From assembly GCA_902589115.1 (NCBI GenBank), contig CACIRS010000009.1, positions 1 through 43,833 of the forward strand: a DNA stretch of 43,833 nt, read 5' to 3'. The position numbers and the translations under genes were made by a program. This document shows, one piece after another, positions 27,284-40,033 of this stretch. This DNA comes from an uncultured Prochlorococcus sp. (GTDB lineage: Bacteria; Cyanobacteriota; Cyanobacteriia; PCC-6307; Cyanobiaceae). Each line of letters starts with the position of its first letter. The first letter of the stretch is position 1. The notes beneath the pieces were generated by a model that searched no databases, was not told the origin of the DNA, and saw nothing but the letters and a program-made list of their open reading frames with translations.

Positions 27284-30109
27284 ATGGATAAAAGTCTTCC
27301 TAATTCTTCCGTGACAGAACCAAACCCTGGGGCAGGTTTTTCTAAGGCTGGAGATGCTTTGCCAAAAACCTATGACCATGCAGGTACTGAAAGTAAGTGG
27401 CAGTTGGCCTGGGAAACCCAAGGCGCTTTTCATCCTGATCCTGAAGATTCAGGGGAATCATTTTCCGTAGTTATTCCTCCTCCAAATGTGACTGGAAGCT
27501 TGCATATGGGACATGCTTTCAATACAGCGTTAATTGATACTGTTGTGCGTTTTCAACGCTCTCAAGGAAAAAATGTCCTTTGTTTACCAGGAACTGATCA
27601 TGCATCTATAGCTGTGCAAACCATTCTTGAAAAACAACTCAAGAAGGAAGGTAAGACTTTGGATGAACTGGGTAGAGAAGCTTTTTTGAATCGTGCTTGG
27701 AAATGGAAAGGACAAAGTGGTGGTCAAATAGTTGATCAATTACGACGCTTGGGTTATTCAGTTGATTGGCAAAGAGAACGCTTTACCCTTGACGAGAGAC
27801 TAACTACTTCAGTTTCAGAAGCATTTATCCGTCTTTATGAAAAGAATTTGATTTATCGAGGTGAATATCTTGTTAATTGGTGCCCTGCTTCTCAGTCAGC
27901 GGTAAGTGACTTAGAGGTTGAAATGAAAGAGGTTGATGGACACTTATGGCATTTTCGATATCCATTCGCTAATGGTTTTTCCGTAGAGGGGATAACTCAT
28001 CTGCAAGTTGCCACTACTAGACCTGAAACTTTGTTAGGTGATGTAGCGGTAGCAGTTAACCCTTCAGATGAACGTTATCAAAAGCTTTTAGGACAGAAAT
28101 TAATTTTGCCGTTTGTCAATCGCGAAATACCTGTTATTGGCGATGAGCATGTAGACATTAGTTTTGGAACAGGATGTGTCAAAGTGACGCCAGCGCATGA
28201 TCCCAATGATTTCGCTATAGGTCAACGACATAATTTACCTCAAATTACAGTAATAAATAAAAATGGAACTATGAATGATCTTGCGGGATCTTTTCAAGGG
28301 CTTGATAGATTTGAGGCACGCAAAGCAATAGTGAAGGCTTTAGATGAACAAGATCTATTAGTTAAAGTTGAACCTTATAGGCATAGTGTGCCGTATTCAG
28401 ATCGCGGCAAAGTTCCTATTGAACCTTTGTTATCTACACAATGGTTTGTACGTATGGAACCATTGGCATCCCTTTGTCGTGATCATCTTGCAAAAGGAGA
28501 ACCTAACTTTATTCCAAAGCGATGGGAGAAGGTTTATCTGGATTGGTTAACGGATATTAGAGATTGGTGTATTAGTCGCCAACTTTGGTGGGGGCATCGT
28601 ATTCCTGCTTGGTTTGTTGTTAGTGAGACAGATGGACAAATCTTGGATTCAACTCCCTTTGTTGTTGCTTTGTCTGAAGAGGATGCTCTTAAAAAAGCAC
28701 GTGCTGAGTTTGGGAAATCTGCAAAAATAGTACAGGATGAAGATGTTCTTGACACTTGGTTTTCTAGTGGGTTATGGCCTTTTTCTACTTTGGGATGGCC
28801 TCAAATTGACAGTCCTGATTTAAAACGTTGGTATCCAACAACTACTTTAGTAACAGGTTTTGACATTATTTTTTTCTGGGTTGCGAGGATGACGATGATG
28901 GCAGGCGCCTTTACTGGAACGATGCCGTTTAAGGATGTATATATTCATGGCTTAGTTCGCGATGAACAAAATAGAAAGATGAGTAAAAGTTTGGGGAATG
29001 GAATTGATCCTATTTTGCTTATAGACCGTTATGGTACTGATGCTTTACGCTTTGCTTTAGTAAGAGAGGTTGCTGGAGCGGGACAAGATATTCGTATTGA
29101 CTATAATCGCACCACAGACACGTCAATTACCGTCGAGGCTGCTAGAAATTTTGCCAATAAACTTTGGAATCTCACTCGCTTTGCGCTTATCAATTTAGAA
29201 GCAAGTACCTCTCAAAAGTCAGATCAAATAGACAGCACATCTTTGCAGTTAGCCGATAAATGGATTATGTCTCGTCTAATGAGAGTTAATAGGGAAATAT
29301 GTACCCGATATGAAAATTACAACCTAGGTGAAGCAGCTAAAGGTCTTTATGAATTTGCTTGGAATGACTTATGTGATTGGTATGTAGAACTGATTAAACG
29401 CCGATTAATGCTTTCTTCCAATCCAAGTGAAAGTTTGATTGCGGATCAACAAATTGCTAGACAAGTTTTGTCGAAAGTTTTGACAGAACTTTTAGTAATG
29501 CTCCATCCATTGATGCCTCACTTAACTGAGGAACTTTGGCATGGTATTACTGGGTGCTCGGATAAGTGTTTGCTTGCTTTGCAACCATGGCCTCATTTAG
29601 AGCAAACCTATATAGATGATGATTTAGAGCAATCTTTTAAGGAGTTAATAGAAGTTATTAGGATAATTCGTAATTTAAGAGCTTTATCAGGTTTAAAAGC
29701 CTCGCAATGCATTCCTGTTCGATTAGTAACTGGACGCAAGTATTTGATAGACGTTTTTAACGACGCATCATCTGACATCAAGGCACTCGCTAGAGCTAAT
29801 CAACTTGAAATTTTGGACCCAGCAAGTGCATCTGAAAAACCAGTAAAGAAAGCGCTTGCAGGTGTCAGTGGAGATTTGCAAGTTTTATTACTCATAGAGG
29901 GTTTTGTTGACCTAGATGCCTTGAAATCTCGTCTTGAAAAGGATTTTGCTAAGGCCGAAAAAGACATTGCTGATTTGTCAGCTCGATTAGGCAATGCAAG
30001 TTTTGTAGAAAAAGCACCGGAGGCAATTGTCCTTGAATCTAAGCGAAAGCTTCAAGAGGCTCAAATGCAAGCAGATTTAACTCGAAAACGTTTATCTGAT
30101 TTAGCGTAA
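27284..30109 (+). CDS. valS: valyl-tRNA synthetase
   Basis: A class I synthetase of 941 residues. The HIGH-type motif is [14 protein letters not shown] (HMGH at 74-77). The editing (CP1) domain includes [14 protein letters not shown] and [13 protein letters not shown]. The KMSKS motif is [10 protein letters not shown] near residue 565. An anticodon-binding helical domain follows, and the C-terminal coiled coil ([20 protein letters not shown] to the end) is typical of ValRS. The first 30 residues are a poorly conserved Gly/Pro/Ser-rich extension. The cognate tRNA-Val(TAC) lies 1.3 kb upstream. Confidence 0.98.
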   Translation: MDKSLPNSSVTEPNPGAGFSKAGDALPKTYDHAGTESKWQLAWETQGAFHPDPEDSGESFSVVIPPPNVTGSLHMGHAFNTALIDTVVRFQRSQGKNVLCLPGTDHASIAVQTILEKQLKKEGKTLDELGREAFLNRAWKWKGQSGGQIVDQLRRLGYSVDWQRERFTLDERLTTSVSEAFIRLYEKNLIYRGEYLVNWCPASQSAVSDLEVEMKEVDGHLWHFRYPFANGFSVEGITHLQVATTRPETLLGDVAVAVNPSDERYQKLLGQKLILPFVNREIPVIGDEHVDISFGTGCVKVTPAHDPNDFAIGQRHNLPQITVINKNGTMNDLAGSFQGLDRFEARKAIVKALDEQDLLVKVEPYRHSVPYSDRGKVPIEPLLSTQWFVRMEPLASLCRDHLAKGEPNFIPKRWEKVYLDWLTDIRDWCISRQLWWGHRIPAWFVVSETDGQILDSTPFVVALSEEDALKKARAEFGKSAKIVQDEDVLDTWFSSGLWPFSTLGWPQIDSPDLKRWYPTTTLVTGFDIIFFWVARMTMMAGAFTGTMPFKDVYIHGLVRDEQNRKMSKSLGNGIDPILLIDRYGTDALRFALVREVAGAGQDIRIDYNRTTDTSITVEAARNFANKLWNLTRFALINLEASTSQKSDQIDSTSLQLADKWIMSRLMRVNREICTRYENYNLGEAAKGLYEFAWNDLCDWYVELIKRRLMLSSNPSESLIADQQIARQVLSKVLTELLVMLHPLMPHLTEELWHGITGCSDKCLLALQPWPHLEQTYIDDDLEQSFKELIEVIRIIRNLRALSGLKASQCIPVRLVTGRKYLIDVFNDASSDIKALARANQLEILDPASASEKPVKKALAGVSGDLQVLLLIEGFVDLDALKSRLEKDFAKAEKDIADLSARLGNASFVEKAPEAIVLESKRKLQEAQMQADLTRKRLSDLA

Positions 30110-30213
30110 ACTTTCCGTCGAGTAATCTGCTTGAATATCGATTTTGTATTTATTGATGCTTCATATGAGTAGTAAATTTGCTTTTGTTTCTTTCATTATT
30201 TTCTGTCTCTAAG

Positions 30214-30828
30214 ATGCTCGACCCCGTTCCTTTTTTGGATACTTGTCTAACATTTCTTGATTCTTCTATTGGCTCATTTTTATTTGTTCCTTTTTATGCA
30301 ATTTGGGTTACCTGTTTGTTGCCTGGTTTGTGGGCAACAATGCTTGCTGGAGCATTATATGGGTTATGGCAGGGTAGTCTGTTGGTTTTTTTAGGAGCTT
30401 TTTTAGGTGCTGAAATATCCTTTCTTCTTGGACGAACTTATTTAAGGGGTTGGGTAGAAGAGCTTTTATCAAAAAATTCAAAGCTACAAGCTATAGAACA
30501 ATCTGTCAGTCGAGAAGGTTTGAAGTTGATTTTATTAACGAGATTATCTCCTGCCTTTCCTTTTAGCTTGCTTAATTTTGCATATGGCTTGAGCCAAGTG
30601 ACTTTTCGAGATTACACAATTGGATTAATTGGTATTTTGCCAGGTACCATTATTTTTTGTGGATTAGGAGTTGTGGCTGGAGATTTAGCAAAATTCGGAG
30701 AGGTCTTGGCATTGAATAAAGAAAATCATTTTTCATGGATTAGTTTTGTAGGATTAATTTCGACATTATGTGTAGCGTGGTTAATTATAAAAGCTTCTCG
30801 TAAAGCTCTTGATCAATTTAATTCTTAG
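30214..30828 (+). CDS. TVP38/TMEM64-family (DedA-like) membrane protein
   Basis: A 204-residue integral membrane protein with the SNARE-associated/VTT domain: LPGLWATMLAGALYGLWQGS, then FLGAFLGAEISFLLGRTYLR, then LILLTRLSPAFPFSLLNFAY and GILPGTIIFCGLG. The two PxP-like re-entrant segments and GR of this family are visible. DedA/VTT proteins are implicated in lipid scrambling or proton-coupled transport; the substrate here is not known. The ATG at 30214 is preferred over the TTG at 30178. It follows valS by about 100 bases. Confidence 0.87.
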   Translation: MLDPVPFLDTCLTFLDSSIGSFLFVPFYAIWVTCLLPGLWATMLAGALYGLWQGSLLVFLGAFLGAEISFLLGRTYLRGWVEELLSKNSKLQAIEQSVSREGLKLILLTRLSPAFPFSLLNFAYGLSQVTFRDYTIGLIGILPGTIIFCGLGVVAGDLAKFGEVLALNKENHFSWISFVGLISTLCVAWLIIKASRKALDQFNS

Positions 30829-30860
30829 TCTTATCTGGATTTGGTAGGTTCAAATCTCTT

Positions 30861-33121
<2,261 letters not shown>

Positions 33122-33125
33122 TTAA

Positions 33126-33548
33126 TCAGCTTTTTACTTTCTCAATTCTATCTATTTTCCATGCTTTATCTATCTTGATAAATGTGAAATCTAACGGTAA
33201 TTCTGATTGCTTATCTTCTGATTTTAATTTTAATGTTAGAATTATTTGATCATCTTGAATACGAGGTCTACCTGACTTTAGATTTCTATAACGATTTAAT
33301 TTAAGACCACTAAGGAACTTGAGGAAATCTTGCCGGTTAACGTGCTGTCTATATGTCTTGCTTGTTAGCAAATAAGCAGCATCAGCTCTTCCAGAAGCAA
33401 TCTGAGTAAAGAATTGTTTGACTAGCGGGTTGATTCCTCTAGCACTGAAAACCAGCTTTACAGCATTAACCGTCCAAAATAAGATCAGTGCACCCGCACC
33501 TGCAAGCAGTGCTTTGGTCCCGATTTCCTTGACTAGTGCCCCATCCAT
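33126..33548 (-). CDS. membrane-anchored hypothetical protein with NTF2-like C-terminal region
   Basis: A 140-residue protein. An N-terminal membrane anchor (ALLAGAGALILFWTVNAVKL, about residues 13-32) is followed by a soluble region. That region has a helix-rich part (NPLVKQFFTQIASGRADAAY) then strands (QIILTLKLKS, LDFTFIKIDKAWKIDRIEK). The helix-then-strand pattern with the closing KAWKIDRI resembles NTF2-like/DUF4864-type domains, which often bind small ligands or serve as accessory domains. Function unknown. It begins the ligA transcription direction and lies 13 bases before ligA. Confidence 0.68.
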   Translation of the reverse strand: MDGALVKEIGTKALLAGAGALILFWTVNAVKLVFSARGINPLVKQFFTQIASGRADAAYLLTSKTYRQHVNRQDFLKFLSGLKLNRYRNLKSGRPRIQDDQIILTLKLKSEDKQSELPLDFTFIKIDKAWKIDRIEKVKS

Positions 33549-33666
33549 TGTCTCAATGCAATTTGTTAGAGAGTCTTGCTCACTCTAAGAACTTTATCGT
33601 TTCAAACTGAGTTAATTTTCTCCAGACTGAAACACGTTTTATTGGATCCTTGTCCCATCTTGATTA

Positions 33667-34215
33667 ATGGCCTTGATTCCACTGCTCCCTTTGTTTCATA
33701 ATTTTAATCGAGAGTATTTTAATGGAACACTCACTTCTGCCTCTAAACCTTTAGTTGCTGTGCGATGGAGTGATGGCAAATTACGGAAAACAGCTGGTTT
33801 CTATAGGCGTGGGCCAAAGTTAAATGGTTGTTATAAGTCTGAGATAGTTTTATCAAAGCCTCTACTTGAATTCCTTCCGAGAGAAGCAATAGAAAGTACT
33901 CTGTGTCATGAAATGATTCATGCTTGGATTGATCTTGTGTTGCGCCTGCAAGAAGGACATGGACCAAATTTTCATCGACGTATGATTGCTATTAATTCTG
34001 CTCAAGATCAGTTTCAAATTACGGTTCGGCACAAATTTCCTGTTCCGATATCTTCACCTAAATGGTGGGCAATATGTCCTGCCTGTGGGTTGCGTTCTTC
34101 TTATCAACGCATGGTGAAAGGTGCAGCTTGTAGGAAATGCTGCAATTTGCATCATGGAGGTAAATGGCATGCAAGTTGTTTATTGCAGTATGAATCTGCC
34201 AAGGAGAGTATTTGA
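33667..34215 (+). CDS. SprT-like zinc metalloprotein
   Basis: A 182-residue protein of the SprT/Spartan-like family. The zincin motif HEMIHAW (His81-Glu82, His85) is complete, with a third candidate ligand His in EGHGPNFHRRM (98 or 103). A C-terminal zinc ribbon CPAC (137-140) and CRKC (155-158) follows, as in SprT. The catalytic Glu is present, so protease activity is possible. Eukaryotic Spartan cleaves DNA-protein crosslinks, but bacterial roles are poorly known. Two unknown genes follow on the same strand. Confidence 0.85.
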   Translation: MALIPLLPLFHNFNREYFNGTLTSASKPLVAVRWSDGKLRKTAGFYRRGPKLNGCYKSEIVLSKPLLEFLPREAIESTLCHEMIHAWIDLVLRLQEGHGPNFHRRMIAINSAQDQFQITVRHKFPVPISSPKWWAICPACGLRSSYQRMVKGAACRKCCNLHHGGKWHASCLLQYESAKESI

Positions 34216-34315
34216 TTTGGATTTATTTCTTTGGGTACTCCAGTGCAGTGGGCTATTCATTGTTCTCATTGGCTTGGATAGAGAAAACTGGTTGCGCCGC
34301 CGCCGCCGCTATTAG
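34190..34315 (+). CDS. candidate 41-residue membrane protein with polyarginine tail
   Basis: An ATG inside the sprT-like gene (26-base overlap, different frame) opens a 41-codon frame: MNLPRRVFDLDLFLWVLQCS, then GLFIVLIGLDRENWLRRRRRY and stop. It is a single hydrophobic helix between basic ends. The tail comes from five CGC codons in a row (34295-34309), striking in an AT-rich window. The stop is eight bases before the next gene, so the frame exactly fills the gap. There is no clear ribosome site. The product is unrecognised. Confidence 0.45.
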   Translation: MNLPRRVFDLDLFLWVLQCSGLFIVLIGLDRENWLRRRRRY

Positions 34316-34323
34316 ATCAAAGG

Positions 34324-34854
34324 ATGTCTTTCAGTTCTCGTACTAATCCAAGCCGCAAACGATCCAAAGCTTCTTTAGATAGAAGGGTTGATCAATGGAT
34401 AGCCACTGGCCGTCAATTTGTTGATGGTGTTGCAGGCAATCGACCAGGCAGGCGTCGTTTGCCTAATAATGATCATAGAAATTATTCTGATTTTGGTGCG
34501 GTTGGACGATGGATTGATGAGAAGATGGATTGGTTGCTAGAAGAGGATGATGATTGGCAAGAATCTTGGCAATCACCTAAGTTTAATAATGCTTCTGAAA
34601 TCATGAAAAAACGTCCTTTAGAAGCTATTTCAAGAAGGGTATTGAAAGAATCAGATAATCGTTATTCTATCGACCCTAATCATGTTTCTGCAGAAGAATG
34701 GCCCGATGAATCAAACTTTAAGGTGGAGAAATGGCAGCGCAATTCTTTTCAAGATAAATCAAATACTGATCGTAAATCCAATATTAGTAGCAGAGCAAAC
34801 TCATTAGGAAATAGGCCCCTACCAAGATCTAATCGCAGAAGAAACTATATCTAG
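34324..34854 (+). CDS. hydrophilic 176-residue hypothetical protein
   Basis: I do not recognise this protein. It is highly charged and probably mostly disordered. A basic N-terminus (SRTNPSRKRSKASLDRRVDQW) leads to a short structured-looking core (YSDFGAVGRWIDEKMDWLLE), an acidic DDDWQESW patch, and a Ser/Asn/Arg-rich tail ending LPRSNRRRNYI. Such composition suggests nucleic-acid or membrane-surface contact, but that is only an inference. AAAGGATG at the start gives an acceptable ribosome site. It converges on the 140-residue gene at 34900. Confidence 0.7.
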   Translation: MSFSSRTNPSRKRSKASLDRRVDQWIATGRQFVDGVAGNRPGRRRLPNNDHRNYSDFGAVGRWIDEKMDWLLEEDDDWQESWQSPKFNNASEIMKKRPLEAISRRVLKESDNRYSIDPNHVSAEEWPDESNFKVEKWQRNSFQDKSNTDRKSNISSRANSLGNRPLPRSNRRRNYI

Positions 34855-34899
34855 GCTCTGGTTAGTAAAATTACTTTATTTTGTTAGCCACTGATTTGA

Positions 34900-35322
34900 T
34901 TAATTTTTCTCTTTTACTTGAAAAACACATCCTCGATTAATAAGTTGAGTATTTACTTCTTTAATTATTGATTTTGGCATTTCTTCCGCCATCTGTTGTG
35001 GAGTTGTTTGTATTGAGGGAGATCCTTTAGCTAATTCTTCCAATAAAATTGTCCATTGTTGGATTTGTATCTTTTTACTTAGTGGCTTATAACCTGTTTT
35101 TTCGAGCAATATCTTGCAAATTTTTTCGTTCCATAGTGGCGTTAGTGCTGGCTTTTGGTTGATTGGGATAGATGCTGCTCCTGCATTCAATGCTCTGGGA
35201 GTAGGAAATCCTTTATTATCTCGCCATCCTTCTTTTTGAAGAGCTCTTCCGCAATGCATCGCAGAAATGCCATAAATTTGTCCAAGGTCTTTCAGGCTTA
35301 GCCAATTGGTAGACGAGGCCAT
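34900..35322 (-). CDS. hypothetical protein with possible N-terminal winged-helix/HTH
   Basis: 140 residues. The N-terminus, NWLSLKDLGQIYGISAMHCG followed by RALQKEGWRDNKGFPTPRAL, resembles the DNA-binding head seen in some phage antirepressor- or MerR-like proteins, with a helix-turn-helix at about residues 8-30. The rest is helical without recognisable motifs (KICKILLEKTGYKPLSKK; EEMPKSIIKEVNTQLI). Function and DNA binding are unproven. It is last in the rplI-dnaB-mnmG-chorismate lyase run, 87 bases after its neighbour. Confidence 0.65.
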   Translation of the reverse strand: MASSTNWLSLKDLGQIYGISAMHCGRALQKEGWRDNKGFPTPRALNAGAASIPINQKPALTPLWNEKICKILLEKTGYKPLSKKIQIQQWTILLEELAKGSPSIQTTPQQMAEEMPKSIIKEVNTQLINRGCVFQVKEKN

Positions 35323-35409
35323 AGCGAATAAACCATTTTTTCAATGATGCGACAAGCACGAGTATTGGCAAGTTGTCAAGTAAAAAATTATAAAATATAG
35401 AAATTTTAC

Positions 35410-36015
35410 TTAATCAGTCAGTTTTATTGGCTTGCGATGAGTTTTGCCAAGCCACAATTCAAGCGATGGACTAAAAACTTCTCGAATAACAGTTAGCTCT
35501 TTGTCTTGACGAAAAAATCGATAGTGTCTACTCCAAAAAGGACCTTTTCTTTCAAATTTTGATTCCAACCAATTTGCATCCACTAATGCCAATCCATCTA
35601 CTTCACGAAATAGTTCTGATCTTCCTTGGGTAAGGCTTTTCCAAATTGGTTGATGCTTATTTTGAAGATGTTTCTCCGCTTCTATGTTGTTCCACCAGCT
35701 TTCTGCCCAAGCAAGAGTATTTGATGCACATTTCAACCAAACTTGTCTTCTCAGTAAAGGAGGCTTGAGTTCTTTGACTTCTATAGGTGCTTCTTTTGAT
35801 GGCTGCAATTCTTCTTCCATCGCAATTAGCTCTATTTCTACTTCATGCCCTGTTAATAAACGAAGATGACGCGTTGGACTTCCATCGCCTAGCAGCATTA
35901 ACTGCCAGGCTCCTGGAAGCTTTTGCAACCCTTGACCTGAAAGCACTGCTTCAGTTGGTGCTTCCCAGATGAGTTTTGGAGAAATTAGTATGGATGGTTT
36001 CAGAAATGACCTCAA
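35410..36015 (-). CDS. chorismate lyase-like protein (DUF98; plastoquinone precursor synthesis)
   Basis: A 201-residue member of the DUF98 family, in which the cyanobacterial protein Sll1797 has been described as the chorismate-pyruvate lyase making 4-hydroxybenzoate for plastoquinone. Visible signatures are LGDGSPTRHLRLLTGHEVEI (about residues 42-61), RRQVWLKCASNTLAWAESWW, then PIWKSLTQGRSELFREVDGL (about 122-141) and FWSRHYRF. It is distinct in sequence from E. coli UbiC. It sits 33 bases after mnmG on the same strand. It draws on the same chorismate pool as PabB at 14-15.7 kb and the DAHP synthase at the window start. Confidence 0.83.
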   Translation of the reverse strand: MRSFLKPSILISPKLIWEAPTEAVLSGQGLQKLPGAWQLMLLGDGSPTRHLRLLTGHEVEIELIAMEEELQPSKEAPIEVKELKPPLLRRQVWLKCASNTLAWAESWWNNIEAEKHLQNKHQPIWKSLTQGRSELFREVDGLALVDANWLESKFERKGPFWSRHYRFFRQDKELTVIREVFSPSLELWLGKTHRKPIKLTD

Positions 36016-36048
36016 GTGTGAGTGAATTGTTGATGATTTATCTTGATA

Positions 36049-38004
36049 TTATCTCTTCAATGCTGACTGTTGATTCCTTTTGCGATCTTCAATTTTCAAC
36101 CAAACTAAAAGTGCAGTAAGATCTGCTTTGCTGACCCCTGGTAATTGAGCAGCATGGCCTAGCGATCTTGGTTTTTTAGCATTTAATTTTTCCCTAGCTT
36201 CTTTTGATAAAGTTTGAATTGAATCATAATCAATATTGTGAGGTAAAAGTTTTTTGCTTTGCTTTTTGAATTGTATTATTTGTGCTTTTTGCCTTTCAAG
36301 ATAACCGCTATATTTAATATCTATTTCTGCTCCTTCTCTTACATCTGATGGTAAATTATTATCTGCTAGTTTATATCTAATAAGGTCATTTATATGGACA
36401 CCTGGTCTTCTTAGTATATTGGCAAGAGTTATTGACCCTTTTATTGACGCATTCGTCTCTTTTGCAATTGTTATGGCTATTGAACTCTTTTCTTTGATTC
36501 GTTCAGTTTCCAGACGATTTTTTTCATTTTCTATTGCTTCTTGCTTTCTTTGATAGATCTTCCATCTTTCTTCATTAATAAGTCCTATTTTGTGACCAAG
36601 AGGTGTCATCCTTCGGTCAGCATTATCACCTCTTAAAACTAGTCTATATTCGCTTCTACTGGTTAATACTCTATATGGTTCATTTAAATCATGACTAACA
36701 AGATCATCTACCATTGTACCAATATAACTTTCTTCACGAGGAAAATAAATAGGGTCTTCTCCTTTGATTAATTGTGCAGCATTTATGCCTGCAATGATAC
36801 CTTGAGCAGCAGCTTCTTCGTATCCTGTAGTTCCATTTAGCTGGCCCGCACTGAAGAGACCTTGAATCCTTTTTGTTTCAAGTGATGGTAGTAGTTGTGT
36901 GGCCGGTAAATAGTCATATTCGACTACATAGGCTGGTCGCAACATTACACATTGTTCTAGTCCTGGAAGAGTCCGCAGTAAGTCCAATTGGAGGACTTCA
37001 GGTAAGCCTGTTGAGAAACCTTGAACGTATATTTCTGGAGTATCTCTACCCTCAGGTTCTAGAAAAATTTGGTGTGACTCTTTGTCTGCAAAACGGACAA
37101 TTTTATCTTCAATAGAAGGACAATATCTAGGGCCTTTACTGTCTATGAAGCCACCATATATAGGTGTTAGGTGAAGGTTATCTTTGATTAGTTTATGAGT
37201 TGCTTTAGTGGTTCTTGTGATATGGCAACTCATTTGCTTTCCTGTTTTCCAGTATGCAGGATCAAATGAAAAGAACCGATTGTCAGCATCACTTGGTTGT
37301 TCATCTAAAGAATTAAGATCAATGCTTCTACGATCAACTCTTGCTGGTGTGCCTGTTTTGAGTCGATTGGTTGTAAATCCAAGTTTTTGCAACTCCTCTG
37401 TTAGTCCTTCAGCTGCTTGTTCTCCGGCGCGGCCTGCTGACATTGATTGATTACCTACCCAAATTTTTCCTCCTAAGAAAGTTCCAGTAGTCAGGATTAC
37501 TATTTTTGCAAAATAAATACTTCCAAAAAAGGTTTTAATACCTTTAATTTTGCCAATTGAATGGGGAGCATTAGAGCTTTGATTAGTAGATTCTCTTGCT
37601 TCTATTTCTAGGCCAGTAACCATTGCCTCTCGAAGAGCAAGATTTGGAGTTTCTTGAAGTAAATGAAGCATTTCTCTTGAATAGAGTCTTTTGTCCGTTT
37701 GTGCTCTAAGAGCCCATACAGCTGGTCCTCGACTTGCATTTAAAACTCTTTTTTGTAAAGCGGTTTTATCTGCCAATTTCCCTATTACTCCTCCCAGCGC
37801 ATCAACTTCATGCACAAGTTGACTTTTGGCAGGCCCTCCTACTGCTGGATTACAGGGTTGCCATGCAATACGATCTAAGTTCAGAGTGAAAAGAGCTGTA
37901 TTTAGTCCTAGTCGCGCAGTAGTAATTGCTGCTTCACATCCTGCATGACCTCCACCAACAACAATTACATCAAAGATTTCATTAGGGTTTTTGTTGTTTG
38001 CCAT
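36049..38004 (-). CDS. mnmG: tRNA uridine-5-carboxymethylaminomethyl modification enzyme
   Basis: MnmG (GidA), with MnmE, modifies U34 of several tRNAs using FAD, NADH and methylene-tetrahydrofolate. The 651-residue protein has the FAD-binding [21 protein letters not shown] near the N-terminus. It also has [21 protein letters not shown], the [11 protein letters not shown] segment, [17 protein letters not shown], and the [20 protein letters not shown] block. The C-terminal helical domain ends with [17 protein letters not shown]. It follows dnaB by 35 bases. Confidence 0.97.
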   Translation of the reverse strand: MANNKNPNEIFDVIVVGGGHAGCEAAITTARLGLNTALFTLNLDRIAWQPCNPAVGGPAKSQLVHEVDALGGVIGKLADKTALQKRVLNASRGPAVWALRAQTDKRLYSREMLHLLQETPNLALREAMVTGLEIEARESTNQSSNAPHSIGKIKGIKTFFGSIYFAKIVILTTGTFLGGKIWVGNQSMSAGRAGEQAAEGLTEELQKLGFTTNRLKTGTPARVDRRSIDLNSLDEQPSDADNRFFSFDPAYWKTGKQMSCHITRTTKATHKLIKDNLHLTPIYGGFIDSKGPRYCPSIEDKIVRFADKESHQIFLEPEGRDTPEIYVQGFSTGLPEVLQLDLLRTLPGLEQCVMLRPAYVVEYDYLPATQLLPSLETKRIQGLFSAGQLNGTTGYEEAAAQGIIAGINAAQLIKGEDPIYFPREESYIGTMVDDLVSHDLNEPYRVLTSRSEYRLVLRGDNADRRMTPLGHKIGLINEERWKIYQRKQEAIENEKNRLETERIKEKSSIAITIAKETNASIKGSITLANILRRPGVHINDLIRYKLADNNLPSDVREGAEIDIKYSGYLERQKAQIIQFKKQSKKLLPHNIDYDSIQTLSKEAREKLNAKKPRSLGHAAQLPGVSKADLTALLVWLKIEDRKRNQQSALKR

Positions 38005-38039
38005 GGTGTCAATTATTGCTAATTAAGTTGCTTTTTCTT

Positions 38040-39455
38040 TTAGGCAGCGAGATTTCTAAATCTTGTGAATTGTGGTTCAAAAAGCAACTTAACTGTGCCA
38101 ACGGGCCCATTTCGATGTTTAGTTACGATGACTTCAGTAATACCTCTATCTGGTGTCTCTGGATTGTAGTACTCATCTCTGTAAATCATTAGTACTAGAT
38201 CAGCATCTTGTTCGATTGAACCTGATTCACGAAGATCGCTCAGCATAGGTCTCTTATTTGTCCTTGATTCAACTCCTCTACTAAGTTGAGATAATGCAAT
38301 GACAGGAACTTTCATCTCTCTTGCTAATCCTTTAAGTCCTCTCGTGATTCTTGATAATTCTTGAACGCGATTATCTGGTGTTGATCCTTCCATGAGTTGT
38401 AAGTAATCAATTACTACTAACCCCAATTCTTTGCCTTGTTCTGCCATAAGTCGTCTGCAAAGGGAGCGCATTTCAAGCACTCCTACATTGGGTTTGTCAT
38501 CTATATATATAGGCAATTGTCCAAGTGTATTAATACCTTGACCCAGTAAAGGCCATTCTTCTTGTTGTAAGCGACCTGTTCTTAATCTTGCACTTTCTAT
38601 GCCTACTTCCATGGACAAGAGCCGATATGTTAGCTGCTCTTTACTCATTTCAAGACTGAAAACGCATACGGGAAGGTCATGCAGTTGGGCAACGTTTTTG
38701 GCCAGATTGAGAACTATGGAAGTTTTGCCCATTGCTGGTCTACCCGCAACAATTATCAGATCACTTCTTTGGAGGCCCTGGGTTATTGCATCGAGATCAT
38801 AGAAATTGACAGGGATACCAGCTACAGAGGTGCCTAAAGATCGACTTTCAATTTCATTGAAGGTACTAGTAAGTATCTCGGCAGTGGGTGTAAGTCCCTT
38901 GGAAGGTTTTTCTTGACTAATTGCAAAAATAGATTGCTCGGCTTGATCTAATACTTCATCCATTGGAAGAACTTGATTAAATCCTAATTGAATTACTTCA
39001 TTGCCAGATCGAATTAATTGACGCCTAAGGAATTTGTCCATTACTAATTTCGCTACTTGCTCAATAGATGCGGTAGAAGTAACTCTTTCAACTAATTCAA
39101 TTAGACGATTACTTCCACCAATTTTCTCCAAAGAGCCTGTATCTGCTAACCAGGCTGACATTGCTGTTAGATCAGTTGGTTTGCCTTGGCTATGCAACAT
39201 TAATGCTGTTCGATAAATCTCTCGATGTGCATTTAGATAAAACGCTTCAGCTTGAAGTAAATCAGCTACTCGGCTGATTGCATCAGGATCTAGAAGAATC
39301 CCGCCCAAGACAGCTTCTTCTGCTTGTAGGTTTTGAGGAGGTATTGATTCACTTTGAGCTGAAAAATCAAGTTCACGTGGCTTGATGGATTTTCTACTGT
39401 TATTAGAGCCTTGTGGAGATGCATCTCCATTTTCAGGAATTGGGATGCTCACCAT
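38040..39455 (-). CDS. dnaB: replicative DNA helicase
   Basis: Unwinds DNA at the replication fork as a hexamer. The 471-residue protein has the N-terminal DnaB domain (PPQNLQAEEAVLGGILLDPD) and the RecA-like C-terminal domain. Walker A is GRPAMGKTS (about 238-246), Walker B is LVVIDYLQLM, and the LSQLSRGVESRTNKRPMLSD segment includes the arginine-finger region. The P-loop region is uninterrupted, so there is no intein, though some cyanobacterial dnaB genes carry one. It follows rplI by 71 bases, a common bacterial gene pairing. Confidence 0.98.
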   Translation of the reverse strand: MVSIPIPENGDASPQGSNNSRKSIKPRELDFSAQSESIPPQNLQAEEAVLGGILLDPDAISRVADLLQAEAFYLNAHREIYRTALMLHSQGKPTDLTAMSAWLADTGSLEKIGGSNRLIELVERVTSTASIEQVAKLVMDKFLRRQLIRSGNEVIQLGFNQVLPMDEVLDQAEQSIFAISQEKPSKGLTPTAEILTSTFNEIESRSLGTSVAGIPVNFYDLDAITQGLQRSDLIIVAGRPAMGKTSIVLNLAKNVAQLHDLPVCVFSLEMSKEQLTYRLLSMEVGIESARLRTGRLQQEEWPLLGQGINTLGQLPIYIDDKPNVGVLEMRSLCRRLMAEQGKELGLVVIDYLQLMEGSTPDNRVQELSRITRGLKGLAREMKVPVIALSQLSRGVESRTNKRPMLSDLRESGSIEQDADLVLMIYRDEYYNPETPDRGITEVIVTKHRNGPVGTVKLLFEPQFTRFRNLAA

Positions 39456-39526
39456 TTCAAGAGAACCGAATTAAATGAAGAGTACTTACTTTGCTCTTTT
39501 CTCAAGACAGAGCAACATATTGGGTT

Positions 39527-39985
39527 TTAATAGCTAACTACTTCTACGTTGATTTCAGCAGTAACGTCGGTGTGAAGTTTCACTTGAACTTTATATTTAC
39601 CAGTTGTATGGATATCTGGAACAGTTATATCTCGTCGATCTACCTTTTTTTTAGTTGCTTCTTCTATTGCTTCTGCGACATCTCCATTTGTCACAGTGCC
39701 GAATAGCACTTCATCTTCTCCAATTTGCTTTTTAACGGTAAAACGGCCAATAGTTACTAAAGCGGTTTGGAATTCTAAGGCTTCTTTTTTGATAGCTGCT
39801 TCTTGTTCAGCTTTCTTAGCTTTACGATGTTCAACCTGCTTCATTACAGCAGGCGTGACTGGCAAAGCTTTGCCATAAGGCATGAGAAAATTCCTTGCAT
39901 AACCAGGAGCCACTTCTACTAAGTCTCCGTCCTTTCCAAGGCTGAGGATATCTTCATTGAGAACTACTTGTACACGTTTAACCAT
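39527..39985 (-). CDS. rplI: 50S ribosomal protein L9
   Basis: A 152-residue L9. The N-terminal 23S rRNA-binding domain includes [20 protein letters not shown] and [16 protein letters not shown] long connecting helix ([20 protein letters not shown]) leads to the C-terminal domain with [20 protein letters not shown]. Its length is normal. First gene of the minus-strand run that continues with dnaB. Confidence 0.98.
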   Translation of the reverse strand: MVKRVQVVLNEDILSLGKDGDLVEVAPGYARNFLMPYGKALPVTPAVMKQVEHRKAKKAEQEAAIKKEALEFQTALVTIGRFTVKKQIGEDEVLFGTVTNGDVAEAIEEATKKKVDRRDITVPDIHTTGKYKVQVKLHTDVTAEINVEVVSY

Positions 39986-40033
39986 TGCTAGAAAGAGAGA
40001 TGAGGATGTGTTTTGTAACCAATATCGATAACC

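Noticed and set aside
38040-39455. Intein in dnaB
   Set aside because: The P-loop and downstream helicase motifs are continuous and the length is normal.
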